In this document: one piece after another, positions 1 to 12,430 of the stretch
Position numbering within the stretch: the first letter of the stretch is position 1
How the letters are laid out: each line of letters opens with the position of its first letter
Origin: Echinostoma caproni
Taxonomy: Eukaryota > Platyhelminthes > Trematoda > Plagiorchiida > Echinostomatidae
Assembly: GCA_900618425.1 (NCBI GenBank)
Contig: UZAN01039631.1
Coordinates: 1-64,000, forward strand
Reading direction: 5' to 3'
Length of the DNA: 64,000 bases
Program-made: the position numbers and the translations under genes
The notes under the pieces: generated by a model
What the model saw: only the letters and a program-made list of their open reading frames with translations
The model's database searches: none
Told to the model about the DNA's origin: nothing

Positions 1-327
1 CAAAATAAGACCTGGCACGAGGGTTTGAAAACATAAACCAGGAGATGCGGTCACATAGGTCGCGTTAGGCTCCCTGGATGGGGACCTCGGGATGATCACA
101 ACCGGTGGTTAGAGACACTGGATGATATGGCTGAGTGACGTAAACAATAGCGTTTGTGAGTCTTCTCACTTTCGTTTCAACCCTAAACCACTGAAGTTCT
201 CCATTTTCTGTTGGACTTTAGTTTCAACTTTCTTGTCTTCTGCTATTTTTCATCCAACTGAGCAGCATAAAGAAAGCAACCAAAACCGGCGCATGAAGTT
301 GCATGGTTAATAGTTGTACAAACTGAC
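1..327 (+). mobile_element. 3' end of an RTE-clade LINE (SR2-like), cut by window start
   Basis: Frame 1 from base 1 reads the conserved C-terminal end of RTE reverse transcriptase ORFs: a KTWHEGLKT stretch, then RLPGWGPRD and WLETLDDMAE. A TAA sits at codon 12 and a TGA directly after DMAE, so the copy is dead. The following roughly 190 bases align with the 3' untranslated part of the minus-strand RTE copy at 15272-15480: both share the TAGAGACACTG block, a TTTCTTGTCTT-like pyrimidine run and a GGTTA..GTTGTA..AAACTGA end. This second-copy alignment sets the 3' boundary at about 327. The rest of the element lies to the left of the window. Family assignment is established knowledge of RTE C-termini; orientation and boundary are read from the sequence. 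Confidence 0.75.
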
Positions 328-1477
328 CTTAACAAAAGGAGACCGATTACGTATTTGTTCTCCATTCATATGAACAAGTTTTCAGATTCTATTCACAATA
401 GAGGTGTGGTACGGCTTTGATTAGCTTTTCTTAATTGAGATTATAAAATCCGTACGAATCGCATATTATGCATCCAATGACGAGCAATGAAATAATTGCA
501 GGATTGTTCAAGTGTGACTGGTGTTCGGATTAATTACATCATGAAGATTTAAGGTATCGGCTTTAAACTTCCGTGTCTTTCGTCATCAAACCGAGTCTTT
601 CTCCTACGAAATCTAATAAAACAATGAGTGAAACTAAGTGTGATGTAGGAACAAAGTTTTCAATGGAAAGTGATTTTAAAACATTAGTTCCGGGTTTGCA
701 TTAAGATTTTTTTTGGCTTTCAAATAACATCACTGGGTAACATCAGGATGTCTATCCATAACACTGCATCAGACTGCCATATTTAGCGTGCAACGGCACG
801 TAAAACTAGATTACCGGAACAACAAAGCGGTTTTTATCAATCGAAGTAGTAAACACTTCTGATATACGCAATGTTATTAACAAAAAATTTGCCTTAGCAT
901 ATGAATCTTCCGTAAGTAGCCTCGTGTATATAGTTTAAAACACGGATTAATTTGGGATATTAATCTGCTAAATCAAAGTATTCTCAGTTGTGTTTGTTTG
1001 GTGATAGAACCAATTATCTATCAACCAGCATAATATTCCAGTCGCCACGTGATCACGTGGTTAAGACGCCACAGCTCTGCACCTCTACCGCCAATTTCGA
1101 TTGAAGATATCAGACCCGGCGATATCATATGATGGGGTCCGGAAGGAAAGTGCAAACATTTTTCGATTGGTAGCAGAAGAAAATCAGGATTGGTTCAGGC
1201 CATGATACGTAGTTGAAACGCTGCTTATGGGAAATTCGATTAATGAATGAGAATGGTTGAGTAAAGGCGAGACAAGTGACAGGTGTGAATCCCAATACTA
1301 TTCCTTCAAAAAATGGTTTGGAGTTAAGAACGGCATTATCGTAGCGGGGCCTTTGAATTTCGGGCGTGCTTTTCAAAATTGGACAGTGGATACTATTGAC
1401 CGTACACTGTTACATCAACTCAACAAATTTTCAAGGTCAAATGCTGACCTACAACTCCTACTTTATGAAATATTTCT
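328..1477. other. Unassigned DNA with one decayed tRNA-like patch
   Basis: No convincing coding frame was found here. A patch at about 1045-1106 reads like a decayed pol III promoter pair: GATCACGTGGTTAAGACGCC resembles a tRNA A box region, and ATTTCGATTG, about 45 bases further on, resembles a B box. It is too degraded to fold as a tRNA and may be a SINE remnant. The short frames between 1125 and 1493 show no family signal. Confidence 0.3.
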
Positions 1478-1636
1478 GTGTTTCCGCGAATGACGTTGGA
1501 ATTTCAGCGTTTTCTCATTCTGTGGAGTCGTAATAAACGGTTGAGAAATAAACGTCGAGGTCGCCATAAAAAGGATCGCGCTGGCTGGCAGGTTGCTTTC
1601 CGGCGAAGTTCTATTAACAGGATGACCATTCCGTCC

Positions 1637-2300
1637 ATTAGTTCGAGTAACATTCACTCACTTGTGGGAAAAATCGATGACGTCCAGAATCTGGCGCAAC
1701 AGAAACAATGCAAAAGTGTGGGAATCATCTTACTCCAGGAGGACTGGTTACACCCAGATATTGAGGATGATGTGGACGGATCGGACGGCTTTGATATTGT
1801 CGGGGACGATCGGATTGTGAAATTTCGCAACAGAGGTGGCGGAGTGGTCACTTTTTTCCTAAATCGAAGTTGGTGTAAGAACACTCGTTTGTTTTTTCCT
1901 ACTCAATAAGTAAAATTAATTGTACTTTTGTTTGCTGCCAGCCCCGCTTTCTCAGCAGATCGCGCTTCAGTTATTTTGTGAATATTTATATTGCCCTTGA
2001 TACACTCGCCCTCCGATTTAAGACGATTTGCTGATACTGCAGTAACACAGTTCACCAGTCGTGTTGACCAGTCCTTGTGTACTACCGCTAGTGACTTTAA
2101 TCGTTTGATACCTCCTTTCTAACCACTCTAGGCTTAGAGAACCTTGTCAATTTTCCAACCCGTACCAATGCCTTTCTTGATGGCATTTATGTAAATAGTC
2201 TCAATATGTTTCACGTTTTTAAACGAGCCTAAATTAGCACTTCTGACCACTGTACCATTCTCTTTTACCCCAAAATATATATTTAAAACTAACCTTTTGC
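1637..2300 (+). pseudogene. LINE endonuclease (EEP fold) remnant
   Basis: Residues from 1637 give a typical apurinic-like endonuclease start: NIHSLVGKIDD, then a LLQEDWLHP block in the place of the catalytic ETWL motif, with Gln before Glu. VGDDR and GGGVVTFFLNR follow. After the stop at 1907-1909 the similarity continues in pieces: LGLENLVNFPTR, FLDGIYVNS and STSDHC. The order and spacing fit the endonuclease that opens LINE ORF2 and nicks the target DNA. Because the frame breaks between pieces, no working enzyme can be made. It precedes the reverse transcriptase remnant of the same element. Confidence 0.7.
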
Positions 2301-2802
2301 CTTTATACACGGCCCACCTCTCGTACGCTACGGAAAAGAAATTGTTCTCCTGAGAACTTGTCCCGATTTTGGGACTTAGGTTTTTCTACTGACTTTTCTG
2401 TGTTCTTCCATAATCAGTTGTCTTCTTGTGAATATCCTACCGATTATCTTAATTTCTGCTATGCCTAATGCTGCTCTGTTGAAACTATTGATATTCGTAC
2501 CGATAGGTTTTCCTCACCCCTTCTTAGGCGCCCTCGTCGTGCTAAAGAGAGGGCACATATGGCCGGCAGGCGTAACAATGTCAAAGAGATCTCTGCTCTG
2601 ATTAGAGTAGAAGTAAGACGTCTGAACGGAATTTACGTGGAGACTGTTTTGGACAATAAAATCATTCGTGAGATTTGGACTACCCTGCGGAAACTCTGTG
2701 GCTCACGCATCAGTTCTTGTCCCAACGTTGAGGTACTTAACCGTCAATTTGCTTCTGTACCTGCATCNNNTTTCCTACCCATGATGCAATAAACCCTGTT
2801 CC

Positions 2803-4187
2803 TTCGGAAGAGGTTCTCCAAGTTTTGAGGAGACTCATGATCAATAAAGCTCATGGTCAGAATAGATTAGCACCTCATTTGTTGAAAGCCTGCGCCGACT
2901 AGCTTGCGAACCCATTGCCGAATTGTTCAGTACTCGTTTGCCATCTGAAATGATCCCCGATTGTTGGAGGTCAGCCTGGATCAGACCAATCCCAAAGAAA
3001 GAATCGGCAAAGTACCGTCCTATTGCCTGCACAGCTGTGTTGCTGAAGGCTTTTGAAAATGTTTTGCTGCACCGCATGATACCCCAGTGTAAATCCCACA
3101 TTCCTTTACAATTTGCTTATAAACCCCATTTATCCACAATTGACGCAGTTGCTCATATTGCTCATTCTGTTGCTTCCGTCTTAGACAATGGCGCTGGTAC
3201 CACTCGTTTAACTTTTCTTGATTACGCAAACGCTTTTGGTTCTCTCGACCGAAGACTGCTGATTGAACGTCTATCTGAGTGTGGTCTAAATCTTGAAGTC
3301 TTGAATGTACCAATCGACTACTTCTCCCGTAGGACCCAGTTTACTTCACTCAATGGTGCACAGTCTTCTATTTATATTGAAGCCGGTGTTTTTCGAGGTG
3401 CCATTTTGTCCTTTTTCTTGTTTATATGTGTATAGATATACATAAAACATCTGCCCATTTTCACCAACTTCATTGCTTGTAAGTATGCTGATGATATTGT
3501 GATTGCTTGCCCAGGCCCTATTTCAGACAATTTTCGACAGGAAAGTCTTAATGAACTTCACGATTAGTCTGTGACCCGATCCCTTGAACTTAACGTCCGT
3601 AAGTGCATCGAAGATCCACTTAGTCATAAAACCGGTCCCCGTTATTTTTCATTAGTTGATAATCTCCTTGATCTTAGAGTTAACAATCAAAGCATTCCCA
3701 AATCTGCATCTGTTAAATACCTTGGTGTCACCTTACCCATAACCTGTCCCGGTCTGTTCATATCATCAACGTTTTCACAAAAGTTCGAAAACTGTCCTTC
3801 TATGCTTACAGGTTCAGGAAACTGGCCGTACCGCATAATCTTATTATTGAATTTATGATTGCCTGCATTCTTCCACACTGGCTATACTGTTCCCCGATTT
3901 TTATCCCTGGACTGAAAGAAAAAAAGACTTCTTTATTTTCGAGATCCCTTGAACTTTTGACCCACCACAGTGGAGTTGATAGAGTTGTTTTAGTTGATTT
4001 CTTTGTTTTCAAGCATCTTGACGCTTGTGATACATTCATTGACAGGATAACACGTGATCAAGGATACTGTCTGCACCAAGATATCGCGAAAGCCCTGTCA
4101 AATCCCCGAAAACGCTCGAAGTATCAACGGCTTCCTGCGCAGACCTCCACATATCGAAACAGTGTCATTCCATATCTAACTCGTTAA
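2803..4187 (+). pseudogene. LINE reverse transcriptase remnant
   Basis: The longest open part, 2923-3435, carries fingers and palm motifs: WIRPIPKKES, KYRPIACT, FENVLLHRM, LQFAYKPH and FLDYANAFGSLDR. The first palm motif, usually xAFDxxxR, has Gly where Asp is normally found (AFGSLDR). After a stop at 3433-3435 the frame resumes with FIACKYADDIVIACPG, giving an intact YADD box at 3484-3495, then LNVRKC and KYLGVTL, which mark the end of the palm and the thumb. The stretch 3855-4187 continues as the C-terminal domain. Stops and frame changes show a long-dead copy. It would copy element RNA at the nicked target if it were intact. Confidence 0.8.
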
Positions 4188-4260
4188 AAAGTAAATCGTC
4201 AGAATATTCTCACCCAACTCAGAGAAAAACTCTTGCCCTAATTTTTCTCTCATTTATTAG

Positions 4261-7200
4261 AGTGTAGAATTTCTTGTCTTTTTTGTTTGCAGTTGTTTTA
4301 CCTATCCACTGTAAAAATCGTAAACTGCTGAAAATTCATCTTTTGGGTGCATAAAGCTTTTTTTGACTTGATTTAACAACCAAGCTTTGGAGCCAATCGA
4401 CATGTCTCATACTATTCGTGGTCAGCTAGATGAGTACGTATTGTGATAGATTTAGAGTTCCGCCACTTTAGAGGTCAATGCAAGTGATCACATGCAAGGC
4501 ACTTAATGGCAGTGGTTTGTTTGAAAATCAAAAAATAATACACATATTGGGCTTCTTGTCTTACCCTTTCTGGGCGTTTTTCAATTATCATTACAATAAG
4601 AAAAAGTTGACTGACTCAATAGTAAAAAGCACCAACTTTTTCAACTAAAAGAGAGGATAATGGATTCCAGTAATAAGTAGAGACCTTAAATAGCCCCAAG
4701 TTCTGCAAAAAATGGCGAGAGGAGAATTCCGAGTGGATTGCGTTAATTGAAATATGTACTAGGTAAGTTTTGCCTCGATGAGGGTCGGGCTGGTGAGGCT
4801 TGGAGAGCAATCACACATGAAGATATAGAAACCATGATTTCAGAGCTCCCACAACTATTATCCGATACCGCCTACGGTACACCTTGGCTTCGAATCGATG
4901 AACGATGGAACGTACTAGACGAATAGGCTGGGTAAACTAAATAAGAATTTTAGCCCTAATTAAATCGACACGAGCTTTCGATGAACTCCAGTAATGGCAC
5001 ACGCCATCGTTACCTTCTGGATCGAACTTTGGTCATATAAAGACTCGAATTGTAAATGTACAGGCAAATAACTTAAATGACGAATTTGTTGTGTAAATTA
5101 GGCGTGGGTTGAGAAGCTAAAAAGCACTGGTTTGCTGTTCAGTCCTGGTTAAGCCTCGTCAGCAGTGCAAATCAGTCGACCCAATTAAGAAGTGACCACG
5201 GAACCTCACAGGTGGAACACATCCATATTATCCACTCATTTGCGCGACGAATTCATCACATGACCAAATCAAATCCTCCATTTCTCTCGTACAAAATAAC
5301 TTTTGTCATCTGGAGACATTGCATCCAGACCAAAAGCTATTTTCTACTTATTCGTCACAAACCCTATTTCAGCAAACGTTTGTGAGAGAATAGTATCATT
5401 TCAACTCTCATATCAGTGCATTTAAAGTACAGCCACCCGGAAAAAACGAGCAAACCGTTTTCTCCCGATTAGTTAATGGTTCAATAGAGGCTGTGTTGAA
5501 CTTCTAGGTAACTTGACATTTAAGAAGATTGCGTGCACATAAAACAGTGGATTGTTTTTAATCCTTTGGATTCCACAGCTTTGCACTTATATCGCAGGTT
5601 AATTAAGAGTCCATTTTACGTATTCTAATTATTCAGGATGCAGGATTGCTTTATTTACAATTCCTCACATCACAAGCATATAATTCACGATGTTGGTGAA
5701 CGATGTCAAAATACAATTTGATGAGTTGTTGGAGTACATCCTTTTTTAGTGACAATGTGCTTTGTGTACTAGAAGCTTTATAATAATTGATAAACAGTTC
5801 GCTGGTGCGATACACGGTTTTTTCATTCAAATGCAAAAATCTTGAACATAACAGGAAATGACTTGGTTTTCCATTGATTCGGTATGGTATATATTGAGAA
5901 TATAAAAACAGGTATGCGTAACGGAGGAACTATGACACTAAGTGCAACGTTAGAGATAATACTTTTTCGCAAGATAGTTGATTTTTATAAGAAGGAATGT
6001 ATGCTGTCATGATATACAACGTTTGTTGTATAACAGTGGGGTAGTTTTATTTATCGTTGATGTCATCTTTTTGACAGACGCTGTTTATTATTATTATTAT
6101 TATTTGTATTTTTTTGTATTTGAATTCAAGGTAAATTGAAACAAGCTAAGGTTTGAAAGGATCCAATACAGAGTGTTCATTTTCAGGGAAGATCTTACCA
6201 TTCAAATATTTTAACTGGCTTTAAAACATCAATCTGTACCGCTCTTTTGGGTATTTCAACATTTAAACTTCCAAGCACGGTTATGAGCTAGCGTATGATC
6301 ATTAGGGTCAGATATAGCGTAAGAATAGAAACATTCAGACTTAGATAATACCGCCGGGTTATCCCCTCGTATTCTAAAGGAGAAATTGGTTGGTCCACTG
6401 CGGTATGGGTGTTAAAAAGTATGGGCTGTTTGAACGCACCATTCAGAAAGCCTAATGACGCAAAAACGGAGTCCAAAGAGTAAAACGTTGAGGGTCGACA
6501 CATGACGGTGTTCCAATGAAGTACTGCGTTCATGAATTGAAACCGCTGTTGAATAACATCTTATGAAATTTTGATAAGCTTGCTTCAGGACATTTGAAAA
6601 CCGTTGAAATAATACGTGAAATGTGTTTCATGGTTCAGTTACCGTCAGTTAATAAATGAAACACGGTTTGAACGAGGCTTTGCAAGGCAAGTCGTTTGTA
6701 ACTGGCCGAATGAAAACGATAATTGTATACGTAAAAGTTTGCAATTTTCATGACAGTTTAGTTTAGTTTGTATATGACCCACAAACAACAAAAAATAACA
6801 TGTGTATGACTACTTACTTCAACAGGAGATAAGTGGTAGTCCTACCCCAAACAATCCCGTCGGGTAATTAACATGCAAAATATTTTCAAAATCAAACCTC
6901 CGCGTCAGTGGTCTCAGCCCAGATTAATTGAAGCCTCCGTGTAATAAGCGTAAAAATAGTTGATTCGCGTTCGTTTGGGATTCAGTGCTCAGTGTGCAAA
7001 GTTGCGAGGTCAAAACAATGCAAGCAATTGGTAAACAGATATGAATTTTTCTAATACGTACAGGTCGTAGGTAAAATACGTTCAAGCATAACACAACCAA
7101 AGAAATAGGTATTTTAGCGTCGAGTGCCTTCAGACTATTTATAAGTGAATCGTTTTACATACACAAGTGAACGCAACGGAAAGGTCCAAGTGTTGCAAAT

Positions 7201-7338
7201 ATTGTCCATAGCAAGAGACAAAATCAATCAACGGTCAGATCGAAGACTTAACCGAATTCGTTGGGTTATCGGAACCAATTCATAAGAAATCGAAAGGTCA
7301 ATGTGTACGTGACTCAAGGAGAACGTAAGTGAACACAG
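4261..7338. other. Unassigned AT-rich DNA with a (TTA)n microsatellite
   Basis: No coding frame with family resemblance was seen. The only structured piece is a TTA microsatellite at 6085-6104, followed by T-rich sequence. The short frames here have no composition or motif that sets them apart from chance. Confidence 0.5.
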
Positions 7339-7564
7339 ACCAGCAGATACACTGTGATTGTTCGGAGTCGGCATTCCTTAACACTTTCTCGAATGACGCG
7401 ATCAACCAACTTTGGTATGGTCATTCAGTTCGAGGGATTTCACATTGCAATGTGACACTGGTCTGTTCTAAGGCCGACTGGGATCAACATTGTAGGAAAA
7501 GCAATTTTACAGTTCGTTTTCACAAAGTGCTCTTGATGTCAACTGGCTTGCGAGATCAAGAAAA
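7339..7564 (+). other. Candidate internal exon, Cys-containing, unknown product
   Basis: An open frame of about 75 codons is bordered by GAACACAG on the left, a plausible splice acceptor, and by AAGAAAA|GTAACA on the right, a plausible donor. The translation holds five cysteines (IHCDC, SHC, LVC and QHC) and two N-glycosylation sequons (CNVT and SNFT). This is the make-up of an extracellular domain rather than a cytosolic one. No named family could be assigned; a partial CUB domain is a loose possibility. Neighbouring exons were not located on this strand, so a chance ORF remains likely enough to keep confidence low. Transcript data would settle it. Confidence 0.28.
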
Positions 7565-10500
7565 GTAACACATTTGCCGATATATGTTATCCAACTGATT
7601 TCATGTGAGTATAAAATGTTAGAAAATAACAAGAGCAAGGTGGAGAAAAAAAGTATTTATTACACACAGGATGAAGTTAACATAGAGTTAGCACAGAAGC
7701 ATTAGAGGTGTGCTATGCTTTTCCGTATACTTTGATGGCTAAGACTCACACCTTTAGAGAACATACCTCAGAAATGTCAGCTTCGTTATGAATCCCCTAT
7801 GAGAAAACCCATTGTCTTTGTTCAATTTAGGCAATAAATTACACGAGCACCCATCAATTTAGTGCTAGTACAAAAATGGATCGGAGTGCTTTTACTAAGT
7901 TCTATTTGTCTTTTTACACATTTGACAAATCTGCCGATCCGAATTAGGCTCAATAAATGCACACTTCTGAGGAGACCCAATAGAGTTTAGGAAGGCTGTG
8001 AAGTGCTATTCAACTACTCAGTGAGGTATCCTTTGCGTTCATTTGTCTCCCAATCTACTGATTGTTGCTGATTGAACAAAAGTGTACGGAAGAAAAGAAG
8101 TAAGATAAATTCAGTGGGCCATGGTTTCCAATCCAGTTATTACAATGAATCCCGTAGTTGAAATACCAATTTAAAAATTACCTCTACCTGAATATTATCA
8201 TTTTTCTTCTACGTTTCATTAACAAAAATGTTCTCTCAACTTTTCAAACGTGTTTGTAATCACAAAAAGAGAAAAAGATGATATCATTTGATTAGTCTCT
8301 ATACAATAAATGAACGTTAACTCAAGAGATAGCTTATTTTGTCTGTATATTTAAGTCATTTGGATGTTACAACAAGAAACACTCACTTACTTTTAGAAAT
8401 TAGATCATAAAGCAATGCATTAAACTATAAAACTGTGGTAGTTCTTGAAGCATATACATAGTTGTATGCAAAATTAAAAAAATATTGCCGTCGAAAGTGT
8501 GGTTGATCCTAGGAGAAAATCAAGCTGTTCGAAAGCGAGGATTTTCTATTATATTTTCACGTAAACGATAACGATTTATCCCTTTGATTTTGATCTAATT
8601 TATAAAGAGAAGATTGTTCACTTACTTTTAATATGCGTTCTACGGCACTTGAATCGTTATTTCTCTTTTCCTTTGGTTTAAAAAATGCTATGCATTAATA
8701 ACAGGCCATGGACTTGAGTCCCGAGCAGTGATCATGCTGGCTTTTGTACTGCGGGTATCATGGAACGGATAATACTGCAGCGTCCGACTTCTCAGACTAT
8801 CTTGTTTTTGATAAAACAGCTAGACTGTTTTAAGTTTTGATCAGTCTTGGTTAGCGTTCCAAGCGCAAGCAATTAATGGCTGAATTACAACCACAGTGTA
8901 TGCCAGAAGAGAATATTACTACACCTACATGAAGAGATGATTTTTCATCAATTCATTCACACGTTTTGCCCCTGTTTATTCAATAACTAAGCTTATGTTA
9001 CGGAGAACGGGGATTCACGAATATTCCACCCTTTCCATTATTATCCAATTTTGCAATAGCTTGCTCCATAACCCAAGCTGTTCACTGTTAATTTACGCAA
9101 AGTTTCGGTGCAATAAATGTCAAACAATATGCTATTCGTTTGTTAAACAAACGGCATGTGCAGAATGTGATTAACTACCCAGTTGCACAGTGCAAAATTC
9201 AGTTTAACCTATTCTTTCAGCAAATGATGCAATGAACTTTGAACTTTGGGGAAGCTCCGTAAAACATAAACCATTGGGCAGTGTGTTCATGCATTTAGAT
9301 ACGATTTAAAAGTTACGTGTACCCTGACGGTCAGTTGACTGTTAGGGACAAAAATAAAACCATGCTTCATATGGGAATCGTTTGAGCTGTGGCATCTCCT
9401 GTCACCCTCATGTTCTTTTTTTGAGGATACCCCTATAAGTTCTTTGCCGCAAAGCAGCAGTTATACGGAGCGTTAGAGTAAGAGACCTGATATCGAGATT
9501 TAAAGACTTCAGAATGCAATCTACGGAAACTCATGGATTTCGTTACAGAATGATTGTTTGGTTAACCNCCCAACCCCGCCACATTCTTACACTTCATTGG
9601 TGATCCGCTTTGAGTGATGAATAAGATTAAGTAAATTAATACCCAATTACCCACATATAACAACCTCATTTGCTTATATTTGACCCATTGCATGATGACG
9701 CACCCGGTAGCGTAAAACTTCGTTGGTCGGAATATTTATATTGCTTACGAGCTTGGGTCATCGACTGACCACCTTGGGTTATTTACAGCTATTACCTGTG
9801 TAAATAAATGTTACAAAACAAGAATGGATATCGAGTGACGTGCGAAACAGGTTGCATCCCCAGCAAACTAGAATTATAAAGAAAAATTGCGGAAATTTTC
9901 TTTGGTAAGCTCATAACAATGGGGTATCATATATGGTCATACCTAGATAACCCGGGAGTTTGATCTGAATGAAATCGAAATTTTTGTTAATTTCAGTATT
10001 TTGAAAGGAAGATGAATTTTTAAAATTCCGAAATAAGTTAATCTCACTTAGCAGTTGAAAGGGTTAGTGTAACATGCTTACTCGGAGTGAAACCTCATAC
10101 GAACAGTTTATTATTTGGGTTTTTGAAATAACTTTACATTTGAACACAACACAGCAAATGAAACCACGCTTCGAATTGCAGGTCTCACTGCAGTACAAAT
10201 CACAGTCTGTGCACATTGTACGTGTTACGATTTGTAACAATTTTATCCGAATCTGGTTGAAAACTATGATAGAAAACGTAATGGCATCTAGTTGTATTTG
10301 CCCTCTGTTGTGTTTGCCCAGAATACAGTGACCTGACATTGTGTCTTGATACACGAGACACACCATTAGTTTTGGATGAGTCAGCCACAGCGCCCATCTC
10401 GATCGAACCATGATCCCACTAAGTCCCACAAACATTTCATATTTGGTATGTGCACGCCAACCGTCAGATTTATGGCTTGCGGAAAACAGAATGGCGTTGC

Positions 10501-11999
10501 CTGATCGATAGTGATGTATGGCAGGTTCATGCAAAACGTCAAATTAGCGACGAAAATAAAATCACTAGGACAATTTACTACACCAAATTTCCGCATTTTA
10601 TTACAATCCAATATTTCAATAAAAGACATTTCCTATAAAAATCAAAGATTTCCGTAAATACTCATAAGTTTCTTAAGGTTGCTCCGTACAAATGATTTAT
10701 TCATTTACCGTGCATAAGAAGGTGAAAGAGGCGTTTGTTCTACTTCCGTGTAATGAGTTATTCTAATTACAAGGCGGCATTTATTAACTTGAAGAAAACA
10801 AGCAAATGCTTCAAATACATTGATATGTACTTTTTGAGTAAAACAGACGTAGTTGAAGAATTTGTTTTGATATGGCACAGGAAAACAATGGGCATTTAAT
10901 TTAGACTAATTGTTTTTTTAGTCAAAGGATCAGTAACACTGTGTTTTTCATCACGAAAGCCTTGTTCTTACACGATGTATGCAAATAACATGTATGTGTG
11001 TATGCAAAAGGTATGGAAAAACTAAAGAAATTATCAAATTTACAAACACAAAGAAAAATAAATCCGCACACATTTCGAGGTTACTGTTAGTTTGCATTTC
11101 GACCGTGTTGGTGGTCATTCGATATCCAATTCTAATGAAACGTGAATAACCAATGGACATTAGTAAACGCACGCAAATAATTTAATAGCCATGTGATATT
11201 GGAAGCGCTAGTTCGAAAGCCTACGGAAGCTGATTGTGACTTGAATGACAGTTACGGACGAAATAACGTGTAGACTCAGCACAAGAAATTTTTACAGCTA
11301 GTGCCACAATAAAAGAATACCGTTCTACGGCTTGCAAAATAATTATTCTTGCCTTGTAATGTACCGATTTGGTTGCCGTCTTTCGGCCACCAGTTTGATC
11401 GGCGAATAAATAAGTGCAAGATGAGTACGAAAAGCGCAAGGGAGCCCCAAGATCAAAATACGAGTCGTGTAAGCATATAGTATAAGTACGATTTGCCAGA
11501 AATAACAGCACATTTTATCGTTCTAGTCTTCATTGGAACGATGATAACCAAATATTTGCGTTCGGCTATTTAACGTACGTCGCGGACCCCCGGTTCTAGC
11601 AACAAACGTAAGCAATTTTCTTGGCAAAATAATGGAAAAACGCTAAACTCTTAGTGTGCACATTGACTATTAGATAAAATGAATTCCAAACGGATGACAT
11701 GCAGCAAAACGAAAACTTGTCGTGAAATGAATAATTTAATGTTGTCTGGATGAGAGTGATTTCAAAGCATTCCTTTATGTTCAATTCACAAAACCGCATT
11801 CATTAGGTTGGAAAAACAGTCCGACTCGACTCACTTCACCCTGATGCCCGTATAATGTTTTGACAGCGGTTTTCACATCATCTCCACCAGCGGCTGCGGT
11901 GTAGTCCATCTGTTTCTCCTTTGTTAGTGCCATGCATAGAAATGAATCCGTTCATACGAGGCCGTCTTCGCAAAACAGTCAGTTATAGAACACAGGAGC
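7565..11999. other. Unassigned intergenic or intronic DNA
   Basis: Nothing could be named here. The minus-strand open stretch at 10064-10534 (156 codons) is the longest frame in the region. It contains NAILFSASHKSDGW and a Cys-rich end, but it lacks clear splice borders and no family was recognised. A single ambiguous base lies at 9568. The short frames between 10.9 and 11.8 kb look like chance openings. Confidence 0.4.
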
Positions 12000-12430
12000 G
12001 CGTAGCATTCAAAATCACACTGATGCCAATGTGGAGATCAATTCAAGCGTCACGCTACCCTGTGACTATTATTGGTGGACTTACCGCAGCCCAACCAGCG
12101 TTCGGGCTGCCCACGCAAGGTAATCGGGAATTCACACTAAAATGATCCAATCGTAATTGCAAACGTCCAGCCCAATAGCGTCTGCGCTCTTGAATGACCT
12201 TGTCCTCAATTGTCCAACCAATGAACAGCAGTGTGACCTTGAAATACGTTGTTGCTTCGGCCTTAAATTTCCTTATACTACGTTAACCAATCAAGGGACC
12301 AGGTTGAAATTAAAGCTACGGACGCACCCGGTGTACGCCTGGCTTGGGTTTGGCCGCGCCAACACATGGTTAGGTTTGTGCGGTTTACTGAACCGAACGG
12401 GCTTGTGTGATTGATATTCACTTTCCGGGA
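12000..12430. repeat. GC-richer block, possible transposon or LTR fragment
   Basis: This block is visibly richer in G and C than its surroundings. It holds several CCAAT/ATTGG motifs (AACCAATGA, TTAACCAATC) and, on the minus strand, TATAAGGAAATTTAAGG, which could serve as a promoter. CCAAT-type motifs also crowd the probable LTR of the Gypsy element at 30.5-30.8 kb, but the two sequences do not align by eye. The sharp change in composition suggests an insertion. It could be a solo LTR, another repeat or a CpG-rich host promoter. Confidence 0.25.

Larger units (their letters stand above)
1478..4260 (+). mobile_element. CR1/jockey-group non-LTR retrotransposon, degenerate
   Basis: This is a LINE relic with domains in the usual order. 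A basic stretch (RNKRRGRHKK, from 1532) leads into an endonuclease-like segment (1637-2300), showing an N-terminal NIHSLVGKIDD block, LLQEDWL, RGGGVVTFF, a later FPTR..LDGIYVNS stretch and a terminal STSDHC that matches the SDH motif. The reverse transcriptase follows (about 2803-3860): PIPKKESAKYRPIA, LQFAYKPH, FLDYANAFGSLDR and KYADDIVIA. The C-terminal part runs to about 4187. Frames change several times, in-frame stops occur (for example near 1909, 2898 and 3435) and an NNN run lies at 2768-2770. The clade call comes from the overall motif pattern and is not exact. The element is non-functional. Confidence 0.82.

Noticed and set aside
10064..10534. 156-codon minus-strand frame as a gene
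   Set aside because: Overlaps other open frames on both strands and has no recognised motif; not strong enough to call.
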